The translations under genes were made by a program, and so were the position numbers. Source: Stomoxys calcitrans (taxonomy: Eukaryota; Arthropoda; Insecta; Diptera; Muscidae). From it: a stretch of DNA of 64,000 nucleotides. How positions within the stretch are numbered: position 1 is the first letter of the stretch; every line of letters begins with the position of its first letter. Where the stretch lies: positions 48,077,169-48,141,168 of the forward strand of contig NC_081554.1 of NCBI RefSeq assembly GCF_963082655.1. The letters run 5' to 3'. The notes below the pieces were generated by a model, which saw nothing but the letters and a program-made list of their open reading frames with translations, did not search any database and was not told the DNA's origin. Below, one piece after another: positions 63,321-64,000 of the stretch.

Positions 63321-63480
63321 GGGCATGTGGGGAAGATGATGAGACGTTGGAACATTTCTTGTGTTATAGTCCAGCTTTCGCTACGAAAAGACACTGGTAC
63401 TTAGGTGGGGGCATGTGGGGAAGATGATGAGACGTTGGAACATTTCTTATGTTATAGTCCAGCTTTCGCTGCGAAAAGAC
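63321..63480 (+). repeat. Duplicated zinc-block segment at the LINE C end
   Basis: GGGCATGTGGGGAAGATGAT starts at 63,321 and again at 63,409; both run about 71 bases to GAAAAGAC. This duplicates CGEDDETLEHFLCYSPAF. Confidence 0.8.
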
Positions 63481-63570
63481 AGGTACTTGGCGTGGCATGG
63501 AAAACAATCAAGGATTTTGTAAGTAGCACCGAATCCCCAACTTAGATTTTCTTTATCGAGGTTACTTTTT

Positions 63571-64000
63571 ATACCCTCCACGATAGGATGGGGGTATACT
63601 AATTTCGTCATTCCGTTTGTAACACCTCGAAATGTGCATCTGAGACCCCATAAAGTATATATATTCTTGATCGTCATTTTAAGTCGATCTAGCCATGTCG
63701 GTCCGTCCGTCTGTCTGTCAAAAGCACGCTAACTTTCCAAGGGGGCTGGCCGCTTCAAATTTTGCACAAATACTTTTTATAAGTGTAAGTCGGTTGGGAT
63801 TGTAAATGGGCCAAATCGGTCCATGTTTCGATATAGCTGCCATATAAACCGATCTTGGATCTTGACTTCTTGAGCCTCTAGAGGGCGCAATTCTCGTCCG
63901 ATTTGACTGAAATTTTGCACGTGGTGTTTTGATATCACTTCCAACAACTGTGCTACGTATAGTTCAAATCGGCTCATAACCTGATATAGCTGCCATATAA
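63571..64000 (-). mobile_element. mini-me-like element, reverse, runs off the window
   Basis: ATACCCTCCACGATAGGATG end, GTTTGTAACACCTCG, ATATATATTCTTGATCGTC core, GTCCGTCCGTCTGTCTG run, then monomers (ATATAGCTGCCATATAAACC) to the last base. Confidence 0.9.

Larger units (their letters stand above)
60062..63570 (+). mobile_element. LINE C, longest copy, with SINE, inversion and duplications
   Basis: Order: linker after the endonuclease, RT fingers, an inverted 84-base piece, palm, SINE insertion, thumb, RNase H in duplicate, zinc block in duplicate, 3' UTR (no clear CCTAA tail; it ends in mini-me sequence). Homologous to the copies at 12.8, 16.3, 26.6 and 38.6 kb. Confidence 0.85.

Overview
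This window looks like an AT-rich, repeat-saturated piece of a higher-fly genome. A calyptrate, probably muscid (house fly or stable fly type), fits best. The evidence is: dozens of mini-me/DINE-1-type repeats carrying the dipteran (GTCY)n plus (TA)n core, jockey-type LINEs, mariner-derived MITEs, short compact genes with TATA/Inr promoters, and one short intron of fly size. There are no bacterial, viral, tRNA, rRNA or CRISPR features. The species assignment is inference.

The best supported host genes are three small, apparently intronless paralogues at 4.3 kb (+), 10.6 kb (-) and 19.8 kb (+), encoding 125, 110 and 127 residues. They share a domain of about 75 residues (pattern YxLFxYR ... 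EMVxYSVxHIxEY ... EL.TIN..I.FT..LK). Each has a TATA-like box close upstream, and CAGGTAG/CAGGTAA/CAGGTAT heptamers (the TAGteam/Zelda signature of genes switched on in the early fly embryo) lie within about 100-290 bases of the start codons. Size, lack of introns and promoter type recall the Halo-like family of early zygotic fly genes, but that identity is a hypothesis.

Other host signals are weaker. An Inr+DPE promoter near 27.99 kb may drive a long 5' UTR exon ending in a short coding start and a splice donor at 28,885. A possible small spliced gene lies at 41.86-42.46 kb, with a 60-base intron, a second acceptor, an open terminal exon and a nearby AATAAA. A possible exon end lies at 36,091. 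No long host coding region is visible.

Most of the rest is nested transposon debris. From left to right: a jockey-type LINE (0-2.9 kb); gene A; a SINE piece; mini-me arrays; two Tc1/mariner-type relics, one a fold-back; a GTAC-rich tandem array (7.5-8.8 kb); mini-me arrays; gene B; LINE G, interrupted by LINE C and a MITE (11.9-14.1 kb); Helitron-like arrays split by a poly(A) LINE and another LINE C (14.1-19.3 kb); gene C; a nearly complete mini-me (21-22.1 kb); LINE F; mixed mini-me, Helitron-like and SINE pieces up to 27.6 kb; the candidate promoter/exon; mini-me arrays split by LINE K and an RTE copy (30.1-34.7 kb); mini-me, LINE C and inverted jockey pieces (36.4-41.8 kb); the candidate spliced gene; a mini-me split by a degenerate RTE element with a perfect 10-base target duplication (42.5-46.1 kb); a Helitron-like array (46.3-48.4 kb); MITEs and a hAT-like element; LINE E; a mini-me interrupted by a mariner remnant and a SINE (53.6-55.2 kb); unique AT-rich DNA; LINE H; a second hAT-like copy; the longest LINE C copy (60.1-63.6 kb); and a reverse mini-me running off the end.

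Almost every transposon reading frame is broken. The exception is the 3' ORF of LINE K (32.1-33.0 kb). Positions of repeat boundaries are read by eye and are approximate unless a target duplication is given.
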